From Entoloma clypeatum (taxonomy: Eukaryota; Basidiomycota; Agaricomycetes; Agaricales; Entolomataceae), in the NCBI GenBank assembly GCA_963565915.1, contig OY751487.1:2170001-2234000 (forward strand): a stretch of DNA of 64,000 bases, in the 5' to 3' direction. Numbering within the stretch: the first letter of the stretch is position 1; every line of letters starts with the position of its first letter. The notes under the pieces were generated by a model. It worked only from the letters and a program-made list of their open reading frames with translations. It was not told the origin of the DNA and ran no database searches. Below, piece by piece: positions 55,421-64,000 of the stretch. Made by a program: the position numbers and the translations under genes.

Positions 55421-55799
55421 GTGTTTAGACCTGTGCTTTGCAATGCAGCATCGTCTCTGCATAGGTTTATCAAAATATATAATATGAATTAATTTTAAAT
55501 TAAATGTGAAATATATATTACTGTACACAATGTGTTATGGTGCTCGGACCTGTGGCCCTTACTTGTGTGATGGTGTAATTAGTGTTACAAGGTTCAGTCC
55601 AATAGGACTGGGACCAGACAGACTGAACTGAAAATGAACTGAAATAGATCAAGACCACGATCTCGGTCTTGCTGAATTGGGACAGCCTTGGTTTTTGGTT
55701 TTAAGTAAATTTTTTTTTTTGAAAATCGGTAAAAGATCGGTTGAGATCGGTCTAAACCAGTCTTTTGTGTGCTAGTACAGAGTCTATATATATACAGTA

Positions 55800-56265
55800 T
55801 ATACACGGCAGGGTGTTGGGTGTGAATGGGCGTGAGTACAGACCGTTGCACGTGAGTGGGGCCCTTGGGCTCAAGTGGTGGGCGTTGCATGCGAGTTGAG
55901 GCCGTTGGGCGTGAAGGGAGGGCATTGGGCGTGAGTCAAGGCCATTGGGCATGAGAGAGGGCCTTTGGGTTCGGGTAGTGGGCGTTGGGTGCGGGTCGAA
56001 GGTGTTGGGCATGAAGGGAGGGCGTTGGGCATGAGAGAGGTCTGTTGGGTATGAGTGGGGGCTGTTGGACAAGAGTTGGGGCTGTTGGGCACGAGTTGGG
56101 ACTGTTGGACGCGAGAACAACTCGAGGGGCTGTTGGGCAAGAGAGAGGGCCATTGGGCATGAGAGAGGTCCATTGGGCACAAGTGGGGACTGTTGGGCAC
56201 AATTGAGGGGTTGAACATGAGTTGAGACTGGTTGGGCGCGAGAGAGGGCCGTTGGGCATGAGAGG
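55800..56265 (+). repeat. 20-bp minisatellite block, G-rich (left arm)
   Basis: Units such as GGCCATTGGGCATGAGAGAG. Source of several artefactual proline/serine-rich minus-strand frames. Confidence 0.87.
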
Positions 56266-57289
56266 GCTGGCAGAGTCAGATGGTGAATTGGGAAAAGGGT
56301 TTGGCCCAGAAAGTCAGCCAAACCTGCCCTCATTTGGACACACATCACATGTATGTAAACACACTTACAAAAAACATCGCACATCTGCCTACATGTCTTA
56401 CACAGGAGCAACACAGTTTGTGCACGATATCAATTAAGTATTATAGCATCATATGTCACTTTCTATGTATTTATTTTGTGAATTTTTGCCACGGACTTTA
56501 TGATATAGCGATGCAGCGCTCCCACCAAATAATAGTAAACTATGTGCAGAATGCATCGCGCAGGCGCACACAGCCCCTTTCTCATAGTCTAATAATAGGT
56601 TGAGGTAACAGAACTATACATGGGATATGTATTCATCTTCTGAAATACCTTATATAAATTTTAGAAGTTCAGATCATATAGGAATAATCAAATGTGCGTA
56701 TTTCAGTAAAAGTGTTATATCTCCTTAATAAATGCACCAAATTTGAAAAACAAATGTGCTGGGAGGTCCCCTGAATGAGGAGAATCCAATCCTGAAATAA
56801 AAGTTTTTAGTGAAATTTTCGACCTATCTTTGCTCATGATCACCTTATGAAGTCCTTTAATTTTATTTGAAGGGTCTCAATAGGTTCACATACAATGATT
56901 CAATAGCATATATATATTACAGATAGTTTAAAGTGGTTGAAAATACTGGTTTTTGTGTTTGAGGGAACTCATGATGCACTGTTTATCACGATTTACAGTG
57001 CGTTTTGTGTATCATTTTGCAGTACAGACTCTCTACCATACATACCTCATGTATTTAACTGTTTAAATACTTACTATCAGCTTCTAAGTATCTCTACATA
57101 GGTTTAGAACTATTTTTAGAACTTACAGTGCCACAGATTGGGCATCGATGGTGTGAGTTTCAACGGCGCGTGTCACTCAGCATTGATGCTAAGCACTCTC
57201 AGCAATTGCCGAAAGTCAAACCATACATAAATCAACAGCCAGCCAAATGTTCCCACACTTTTTTTATCCCCCACCTCCACTCCACCCAG

Positions 57290-57830
57290 CCACTTCCCCC
57301 CCCCAATGGCCGCCCCTTGTGCACAACGACCTCCTCTAGCGCCCAACGCTGTCGACTGACACCCAACGGCCCTCTCTAGCGCCCAACGGCCCTCTCTAAT
57401 GCTCAACTGCCCTCTCTAAAGCCCAACTGCCCTCTCTGACACCCAACAGCATCAAGGCGTGTCCAATGGCACCTTCTCGCCCCCAGCGCTCCCCACTCGC
57501 GCCCCACGGCCCTCCCTCACCCCAAACGACACCCTTTCATGCCTTACAACCTCCAACTCACGCGCAATGCCCTCCCTTTCTGCCCAACACCCTCCAATTT
57601 GCGTCAATACCCCCTTTTTGCGTGCAACACATTTCCTTCAAGCCCTACAGCCCCTTCTTGTGCCCAGCTGCCATGACCTATGCCCAACAGCCCCCCCTTT
57701 CATGTCTAACACCCTCCAACTTGTGCGCAACACCCTTTCTTCGCGCACAACACCCTTTCTTCGCGCACAACACCCTTTCTTCGAGCCCAACGGCCCCTTC
57801 TCGCAACGCCCTCCCACTTATGCCCACTGA
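57290..57830 (-). repeat. 20-bp minisatellite block, C-rich (right arm)
   Basis: Includes a triplicated CACAACACCCTTTCTTCGCG unit at about 57728-57785 and variants of CCCAACGGCCCTCTCTAGCG. Confidence 0.85.
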
Positions 57831-58369
57831 CATTACATACAACATGTATATATTTAGACACAATATATAATACAAAACTGGTTTGGTCCACCCTCTGTGG
57901 GTGCGATGGACTGGTCCTGTACGGTCCAGTCTGGTTTTTTACCTTTTTGTGGTATTGAAAGACCGGTCTCGGTCTCGGTCCATCCCTCTTGGAGGCAAAA
58001 ACCGAACCGAACCGAACCCTCAAACACTAATGAGGACATAGTGTTGCTGCACCTCAGCTCAGGCACTTATGTGGCCCAGGCTCCAGCTTGGGCTTCTGTA
58101 GAGGGCACAATTCAATTATATACTTGGTCTGATTTTTTTTCATATAACAGGAAGTACACCTACATTCTTGCTTTAGAGATCTAGTTGATAGTATTGACAA
58201 TAGCTGCCTTTGTAGAAAATCAAGAGTGATGCAGCTTGAATTAATGTCATCAATGGCCTCCCCTCATCCCCAATGACCACCCCCTAGGCAATAGCACAGG
58301 TAGTTCTGTGGGTACCCAGAGCTCTCCCCGTACTCATACCTGTATGAGGAGTAACACATGACCTGCAGG

Positions 58370-58550
58370 TTGCATCAGCAAACTGTAGTAAATACTGTGA
58401 TGCTGTAGTCACCATGTAGTCACATGTAACACTGTAGTGTCCCATTGTGCACCATAGTGCTGTACCATATCAGTGCAGTAGCATTGTAGGGGCTGTAGTA
58501 CAATGTAGTGATGTAGTATGTGGTAGCACCATAGACATGTACTGATGCAG
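58370..58550. repeat. TGTAGT-rich low-complexity tract
   Basis: Many irregular copies of (C)TGTAGTA/ACCATGTAGT up to the Tc1 insertion point. Just upstream (58246-58285) is a tiny minisatellite piece, CCTCATCCCCAATGACCACC. Confidence 0.5.
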
Positions 58551-58552
58551 TA

Positions 58553-60170
58553 CAGTGCCTCACAAAACTGATTCAATGTTTGCTACTTTGTGAATACCTT
58601 CAAAATAACTTTGCAAATAATACCAATCAAAAGAAGGTATTGGTACATGGTTAAAGCCCTGCTTCAGGACTCTCGGAATCTGCAATAATTATGTAATTCC
58701 CATAAGAAATGATCAATATATGATCGAATTACTCCAGGGACTCATTGAATCAGTTTTGTGAGTATGTACAATAAATACAGTATTTTATACTTTAGTACTT
58801 GATATTACCCCCCTTAGCTTTGATTACTGCCTCTACCCTTCTTGGCATACTTTCTATCAGGTTTTGACACACTTCTGGCTCTATATTATTCCACACCTCT
58901 GCTGCTCTGTCCCAAATCTCCCAGACTCCCTTGGGTGGTGTTGGATATTCATTCAACTTCCTTTTAATATGAACCCAGAGGTGTTCAATAGGATTGAGGT
59001 CTGGGGACTGTGCAGGCCAATCCAGCAGAGCAATATTCTTGCTGTCCATCCATTTTTTGGCCTTCTTGGAGGTGTGCTTGGGGTCATTGTCCTGCTGAAA
59101 AATGATCTCCTCTTCAGAGATTCCACTCTCCTCCATGCTGGGCAGCAAATTGTCCTCCAAAATGGACACATACTGATCAGCATCCATCCTCCCCTCAACC
59201 TCTGCAAGTCTCCCCACACCTTCCCAACCCATACAACCCCAAACTATAATATTTCCTCCCCCAAACTTGACTGTGCCCTGAACCTCTCTTTCAATAAGCC
59301 CCTCACCCTTCTTTTTCCAGACCCATTCCTTGCCATCTGACCCAAACCTGTTGATTTTGGTCTCATCTGACCAAATGACCCTCTTCCAGTCCTCCACTGT
59401 CCATTCCCTGTGCTTCATAGCAAATGCCAACTGCCTCTTCTGATGTATAGCCTTTAAGAAAGGTCTTTTCTTCTTTGTTACAGCCTTGAATTCATGTTTT
59501 CTGAGAACCCTTCTCACAGTTTCTGGGGAGACAGGATTGGAGATGACAGTGTTGATGTGTTTGGTAGCCTGCACAGCATTGGAGGCTCTCCCTGAGGTGA
59601 TTTGTGAAAGTATGTTTCGTGTGTTGGTGGAAGAAAGCTTAGATGGACGACCACCAGAAGAGAGATTGTGATGAGGAAGAAGATTCTGAAGCACTTTGGA
59701 GACAGTTGGTTGGCTGACACCCAGGTTAGAGGCAATATGACGAGTGGAGTGACCATTGGAGGTCAGAGAAAGAATGTTTTCCTTGTGGGAAGAGGAGATA
59801 GGGCACATGATTAATTATGGAGGCTGTTGAGGTTGGATTCTTCTTATACAACTTTCCTTGACAACCCATCAGAGTTCTATTCAAGTTCCATCAGTAAGTC
59901 ATGACAACTGGTTACCATACAACCAGTGAAGCATTTGATTCTGATAATTGCCATAGGTACTCACAAAACTGATTCAATGAGTTGCTGATTTAATTTAATC
60001 ATATCTCCATGGATTCTGATCTAAATCATATGATTCCTTTATATTCTGAAAGCCCTGAAGTAGGGCTTTTAATTATATACCAAAGGTTTAATTCAATTGG
60101 TATTCTTTGCAGAGTTATCTTGAAGGTATTCAAAAAGCAACAAACATTGAATCAGTTTTGTGAGGCACTG
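58553..60170 (-). mobile_element. Tc1/mariner element, copy 2 (1618 bp, apparently complete)
   Basis: TA flanks at 58551-58552 and 60171-60172; ends CAGTGCCTCACAAAACTG and CAGTTTTGTGAGGCACTG. Each end is an arm of about 216 bp whose outer and inner borders carry the motif TCACAAAACTGATTCAATG in opposite orientation: 58560-58578 (+), 58743-58761 (-), 59961-59979 (+), 60145-60163 (-). It encodes an intact 338-residue transposase, so it may be active. Confidence 0.93.
58792..59808 (-). CDS. Tc1-like DD34E transposase
   Basis: Cut-and-paste transposase of the Tc1/mariner superfamily, which acts in the nucleus on its own terminal repeats and inserts at TA. 338 residues, normal for Tc1-like enzymes. 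N-terminal paired helix-turn-helix (HSTRHIASNLGVSQPTVSKVL, about residues 20-40, second HTH around VSPETVRRVLRKHEFKA) with a GRPSKL hook-like motif between. Catalytic boxes: WSDETKINRFG (first D), QQDNDPKHTS (second D) and SPDLNPIEHLW (E). There are 34 residues between second D and E. A glycine-rich GTVKFGGGNIIVWGCM segment is typical. ATG 59808 is the first in-frame ATG and gives a standard N-terminus. No disruption is visible. Confidence 0.94.
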   Translation of the reverse strand: MCPISSSHKENILSLTSNGHSTRHIASNLGVSQPTVSKVLQNLLPHHNLSSGGRPSKLSSTNTRNILSQITSGRASNAVQATKHINTVISNPVSPETVRRVLRKHEFKAVTKKKRPFLKAIHQKRQLAFAMKHREWTVEDWKRVIWSDETKINRFGSDGKEWVWKKKGEGLIEREVQGTVKFGGGNIIVWGCMGWEGVGRLAEVEGRMDADQYVSILEDNLLPSMEESGISEEEIIFQQDNDPKHTSKKAKKWMDSKNIALLDWPAQSPDLNPIEHLWVHIKRKLNEYPTPPKGVWEIWDRAAEVWNNIEPEVCQNLIESMPRRVEAVIKAKGGNIKY

Positions 60171-60172
60171 TA

Positions 60173-61140
60173 CATCCAACATGTCTGGAAACTACACAGA
60201 CTCCTGGAGGCCATCGTCTCTGATTGTGGACCACAGTTTGTTGCCAAGTTCACACGGAAATTGTACAGGCTGCTAGGTATCAAGGTTGCTGCCCCAACAG
60301 TCTATCATCTGCAGTCAGACAGACAGACAGAACACGTGAACCAGGGATTGGAACAATACATCCGGCTGTTCATCAATGAGTGGCAGGACGACTGGGATGA
60401 ATGGCTTCTGATGGCGGAGTTCTCATACAATAACCACATCCATGCATCCACGTGCCAAACCCCCTTCTACATTGACACCGGACGTCACCCGCAGATGGGC
60501 TTTGGACCCCGACAAAGACCGTCAGTGATCGAGGCCATAGAGGACTTCAGCAAGTGGATGAAGTCCGCATTGGAGGAAGCACGAGCAGCCTGAGGGAAGG
60601 CCAAAGATGACATGGCATGATATTACAACCAGTGTCGGACGTCTACTCCGACTTTCCAACTGGGCAACAAAGTCTTCTTGGATTCCTCTGACCTCAAAAC
60701 CACCTGACCAACCAAAAAGCTGGCTCATAGATATGTAGGCCCATTTCCAGTTGTCTGACCCATTGGAACACATGCATACAAGCTCAAACTCCCTCCTTCC
60801 ATGTCTTGCGTTCACCCTGTATTCCATGTTGTAAAACTGTCATTGGCTCCAGAAGACCCCTTCTGATGAGATGTCCAAATTCCTCCGCCTCCGACCACAG
60901 TCGGAGAGGAAATGGAATACAAAGTCAAAACAGTGTTGGACAGTCAGCTTCAACGAGGCAAGTTGCAGTTCCTAGTCAAGTAGAAGGGGTACAGCTATGA
61001 GGAAAACTCATGGGAGATGGAGGAGGATGTCCACGCTCTGCGCCTGGTTCAGGAATTTTACCGCTGACACCCGGGGGCTCTGCATCAAATCGCTGCAACT
61101 GCCTTCAAATCCTGTACATTCCGCCTCACATGTCAAGATG
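60173..61140 (+). pseudogene. gypsy-4 integrase C-terminal part and chromodomain
   Basis: Starts at VWKLHRLLEAIVSDCGPQF (second catalytic D region), then LQSDRQTEHVNQGLEQYIR (E position), AEFSYNNHIHAST, the HRYVGPFPVV box (GPF/Y), HPVFHVVKL and a chromodomain YKVKTVLDSQ...LQFLVK-KGYSYEENSWE. The ORF is continuous only to 60593. Stops after EEARAA, KDDMA, KTT, VV and others are TGA where arginine fits; one in the chromodomain is TAG where tryptophan is expected. Confidence 0.83.
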
Positions 61141-61164
61141 CCGTGCCTTAGAGGCGGGGGGTAA

Positions 61165-61618
61165 TGTAAGGGCAACCATCCGATTTCCTTAGTCTGACAC
61201 CTCCGACTCATCTCTGATGCCTCCAACTGGTCTTCTGACCCTGACTGCTGTGGTATATCTATTATTTATATTACTATACTTTATGTTTCCTTTCGTTTCC
61301 ATCTATCCTTCAACACCTCCGACCTCTGATGACCTCCGACACCTCCGACCTGTCCTCCGCGTCAGAGTGCACGTCAGAGCAATGATTTATACCACCACAT
61401 GCACACTTCCAATTTATATATTCCGTTCCCATCCCTACTCCTGATCTTTGTTGTATTTCAACATTCCTCTCCTCATTTCCAATTCTCATGGTCTATATAG
61501 CTGCCTAGCTTGCAAGAGAATCCTCAGAACTTTCTCTTTGGATTTCCCTTGCAAGTCGTCCGACATCGGAGTCGCTTCGGAGCACTTTAGAGTTGTTGGA
61601 TCGTAAGGTCGCCCTACA
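61165..61618 (+). repeat. gypsy-4 LTR (454 bp)
   Basis: TGTAAGGGCAACC at the start and GGTCGCCCTACA at the end (one base shorter inverted end than gypsy-1), with CTTGCAAG-type motifs near the 3' end. Preceded by the purine tract. Confidence 0.85.
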
Positions 61619-61866
61619 GATTTTTAGTTAAAATATCCATGGGATTGGATGTGCATTCAATATACTCTACAGTGATCAATCCATGAGAGATGTAGTACAG
61701 TGTTCCTGTACAGGGTTGTTCTCAATAAAGATTGAGCCATGATTGTCAGCATATATCAGAACATTCTGCATTAGAAAGCCAATCTCCTGGAAGAGATCCA
61801 GATTAGGATGCTGAGCGAGACACAGTATCAATTGCCATAGTTCTCGCTCAGCTGCCAACATGATTG
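61619..61866 (-). pseudogene. Fragment of a copia-2-like RNase H end
   Basis: GATTTTTAGTTAAAATATCC and the following bases match 27350-27590, and the minus strand gives LFQEIGFLMQNVLIYADNHGSIF. It begins exactly at the gypsy-4 LTR boundary. Confidence 0.75.
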
Positions 61867-61908
61867 TGGGCTTGTTGTTTCCAAGTCCAACCCATAACTT
61901 GATGGAAA

Positions 61909-62710
61909 TCAGATGTGATCATAAACCATGTGAACTATGATGTACCTCAAGCAGCTTTCCGAAAGGACACCAATGATATTGCTGTCAATCATTGTCTGCA
62001 AGAGAAGCAGAAAAGGTGATGTGGCAAGGAAAAACAGCAAAGAAAAGGTGACGGTAGCGATCTGTGGTCGTCCTGCTTTCCAGATTCCCAAGACTGCCTC
62101 ATGGTCTGCATCTTGAAGCCTCTTCAACAGTTCCTCCTCCAGGCCCTGCGTCGTTCTTGGCATGTCAATGTGTCCCTATAAGCATATGCACATCAGCATA
62201 TGTCTATGTCAACAATGGATAACAGTTCACTTACATCCAATAAGTAACGCAGATGAAACATGGCTTTCTCAATGCGACCCATGACCGTTTTGGCATTACT
62301 CTTCGTTTCCTTCTGACATATTGTCGTGTATTGCATTGCTGTCAATTGACCTTCAAATCTTTGCTTGTGGCCTTGGCTTTTGTAGGCCCACATGGTTTCC
62401 AGACATTTTGTTACAACATCTCTTTCAGTTTCTGTTTGACCCTCTCTATTAAAAAATGCATCCTGATATTTATTTGACCTACTGGAAATTTGTCCGTAAC
62501 CAATCGTTTGCAAGCAGGATCATTCTTTGTCAGTGAATGGGAATTGTCACCGGAATTGATCATGCCCCTATGTCAATTGCCCGATATGTGAAAAGCTTTC
62601 GTATCACGTCCTCGGTTGACGCCCTGTCCGAATGTTGAACAAAGTAGTCATTTAAGGCCCTACCATAATCCGCCTGTGCCATGAAAAGATGCTCTTCCAT
62701 CAACATTGTG
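61909..62710 (-). CDS. Hypothetical spliced gene, 3' part
   Basis: The minus strand shows coding-like exons with clean splice joins. An exon ending 62235 (QTETERDVVTKCLETMWAYK...HLRYLLD) joins across a 59-nt intron (62234-62176) to 62175-62053 (GHIDMPRTTQGLEEELLKRLQDADHEAVLG). A second intron (62052-61996) joins it to 61995-61909, ending HMVYDHI. Upstream, a frame at about 62700-62560 (LMEEHLFMAQADYGRALNDYF...) is likely another exon but its join is unclear. No known domain; predicted mostly helical. Whether intact is unknown. Confidence 0.4.
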
Positions 62711-63109
62711 TCAACCAATCACTTCACATGAATAGTAGATGAGAACCTGATCTGATGGAATGTGACCAACTTACTTGCAAGTCTTTATCCTGGATCCCTG
62801 AAATAGTTGCCTTGAGATCATGCTTGTGGAAGACCTGTGAACTCCAAGGCAGATCACAGAAACTGAGTGACCTCCTATGGATATGAGTTAGTCTTGTTTC
62901 ATGATATTCATAAATTGTCATATAATGCGACGGTCGCATCTAAACAACACATCCTCATATTTGAAGATGCAAAACAACATGCTTATCTGAAATTGGAAGC
63001 TGTGGCGGCTGTGTTGGATGACCCCTAGGTTAACATTGTCATTTCAGACATATGGCAAATATGTCCCCAAATTAATCACTTGAATAAATTCCAATGACAT
63101 TGCGAGTGA

Positions 63110-63420
63110 TATGTAGACTAATTGTATGTATTACAAGTGTATTTAAAGTGTATAGTACAATAGTGCTCAGCAAAGTTGCTAGTGGTGATAATGTGTGCAA
63201 AAGTACATTCAAACTCAGCCATGGAGGCTTTCAGCAATGAGTTTATTGAGGGCAGGTTGTCCTTTATCACATGGAGTAGCAAAATTTTGCTACTCCACGT
63301 GATCTGCATCAACAATTGAGAACACATTGGACTTACCATTTGTGACCAGGAGTTTGAAACTTTTTCAGAGATGCTTGAATAGCTCTATGTGGACTGCATT
63401 GATTACCCTCGGAGTTTTTT
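63110..63420 (-). other. Possible further exon of the hypothetical gene
   Basis: Minus-strand frame WSSKILLLHVIKDNLPS...SMAEFECTFAHIITTSNF with a plausible GT/AG intron just upstream (63337-63305). Composition is coding-like but no domain is recognised and linkage to the exons at 62 kb is unproven. From 63420 to 64000 no gene is seen. Confidence 0.28.
63266..63303. repeat. 38-bp near-perfect palindrome
   Basis: ATCACATGGAGTAGCAAAA joined to TTTTGCTACTCCACGTGAT, with a single mismatched pair. It lies at the start of the possible exon on the minus strand. Confidence 0.7.
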
Positions 63421-64000
63421 CCCACTGAATGAAGAACGACTCAGCTAGAATACTGCACCTTAACATGACCAATAAGTACACAGTATATCCCAACTGAGGC
63501 TTTCCGGTGAGGGGGAGTCAAAAATTTGGGGTGTTTGAAACCTTCATAACACACTCAGCACTTCAGTCTCCGACTGGCGAGCAACGCGTCTTCAATTTTG
63601 GTCCAGTTCTGAGAATATCTCTACCGGCTTCTGGAATGGGCTTGGTATGATAAATAGCATGATATCTTTTTGCTATAAGCAGTCGCTATGTACAATGTAG
63701 AAAGTGCTAGACAGCATTTCAAACACTAGTAACTTTCAAACTCCTGGTCACATACAGTACCAACTGCCTGGATTTAGAAACTTTGTTGGCTTATATAGCC
63801 ATTGTCATTTGAGAGAGATATGTACATGTATTTGAATTTTGTGTTTTTGGATCTCAATCAATGAGATGAGAACATATTAGATACATATAAAAAGAATTCA
63901 TGTGATGGTCTGTTTATATATCATGAAGTTACAGCTAATGAACCAGTGGCTACAGAATATGCGGGGTCCCCCCTTTGCAGAAAAGACTTGCACGAGGCAT

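Larger units (their letters stand above)
55580..58029 (+). mobile_element. Minisatellite-carrying hAT-like element, uninterrupted copy (2.45 kb)
   Basis: Left end TAGTGTTACAAGGTTCAG, right end CCCTCAAACACTA. Order equals the copy at 26.8 kb: left domain with GGTCTCGGTC-like and GGTCTAAACCAGTC motifs (to about 55800), G-rich minisatellite (55800-56265), AT-rich middle (56270-57285), C-rich minisatellite (57290-57830), right domain (57860-58029). The 8-bp flanks GGTGTAAT and ATGAGGAC do not match, so this copy is old or recombined. No transposase gene. Confidence 0.68.
60173..61618 (+). mobile_element. gypsy-4: 3' fragment of a Ty3/gypsy element
   Basis: Integrase C-terminal half, chromodomain, polypurine tract (GAGGCGGGGGGTAA) and one LTR. 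The 5' part is missing; the Tc1 copy 2 abuts it. LTR ends match the gypsy-1 family. Confidence 0.85.

Noticed and set aside
1..64000. tRNA and rRNA genes
   Set aside because: I noticed no cloverleaf or rRNA core; the only tRNA-like sequences are the two copia primer sites.

Overview
The window looks like a piece of a basidiomycete genome, most likely an Agaricomycete. The main reasons are the many introns of about 46-69 nt in the intact genes, the mix of Ty3/gypsy chromoviruses and Ty1/copia elements, a Plavaka/CACTA-like transposase remnant, and a cytidine-deaminase-like gene of a type I associate with mushroom-forming fungi. I cannot name the species. Layout: positions 1-11.1 kb are repeats and a nested Ty3/gypsy element. 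Positions 11.3-20.0 kb are a compact island of host genes: SERC (phosphoserine aminotransferase, with an 11-nt micro-exon), a 2OG-Fe(II) oxygenase gene carrying three frameshifts, RRP3/DDX47 (DEAD-box rRNA helicase, 5 exons, minus strand) and, 56 bp away and divergent, a 20-exon TRAPPC10/TRS130 gene. From 20.7 kb to the end the window is almost entirely mobile DNA, with gene debris between 41.8 and 48 kb and an unrecognised spliced gene near 62 kb. Mobile DNA: two near-complete Ty1/copia elements (20.7-26.5 and 27.0-32.9 kb, both coding on the minus strand, both with a primer site complementary to the anticodon arm of initiator tRNA-Met); four Ty3/gypsy elements or fragments (3.0-7.6, about 38.6-41.8, 48.0-54.2, 60.2-61.6 kb); two almost identical Tc1/mariner DD34E elements (35.2-36.6 and 58.6-60.2 kb); a Harbinger-like element nested in a hAT-like one (37.2-38.3 kb); and a TA-flanked MITE (8.5 kb). 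The most unusual component is a family of non-autonomous elements with TAGTGTTT...AAACACTA termini that carry two opposed blocks of a 20-bp minisatellite (consensus about GGCCGTTGGGCATGAGTGGA). Two large copies are at 26.8-35.1 kb (with copia-2 nested inside) and 55.6-58.0 kb; partial copies or isolated minisatellite blocks are at 1.1, 2.4-3.0, 7.6-8.0, 45.1-45.3 and 54.3-54.9 kb. Most in-frame stops traced in the retrotransposons are TGA where an arginine codon would fit, together with other CpG transitions, suggesting methylation-linked decay. The third gypsy element holds an extra open reading frame on the strand opposite to pol, between integrase and LTR. All exon structures and family calls were derived by reading the sequence; no database search was run.
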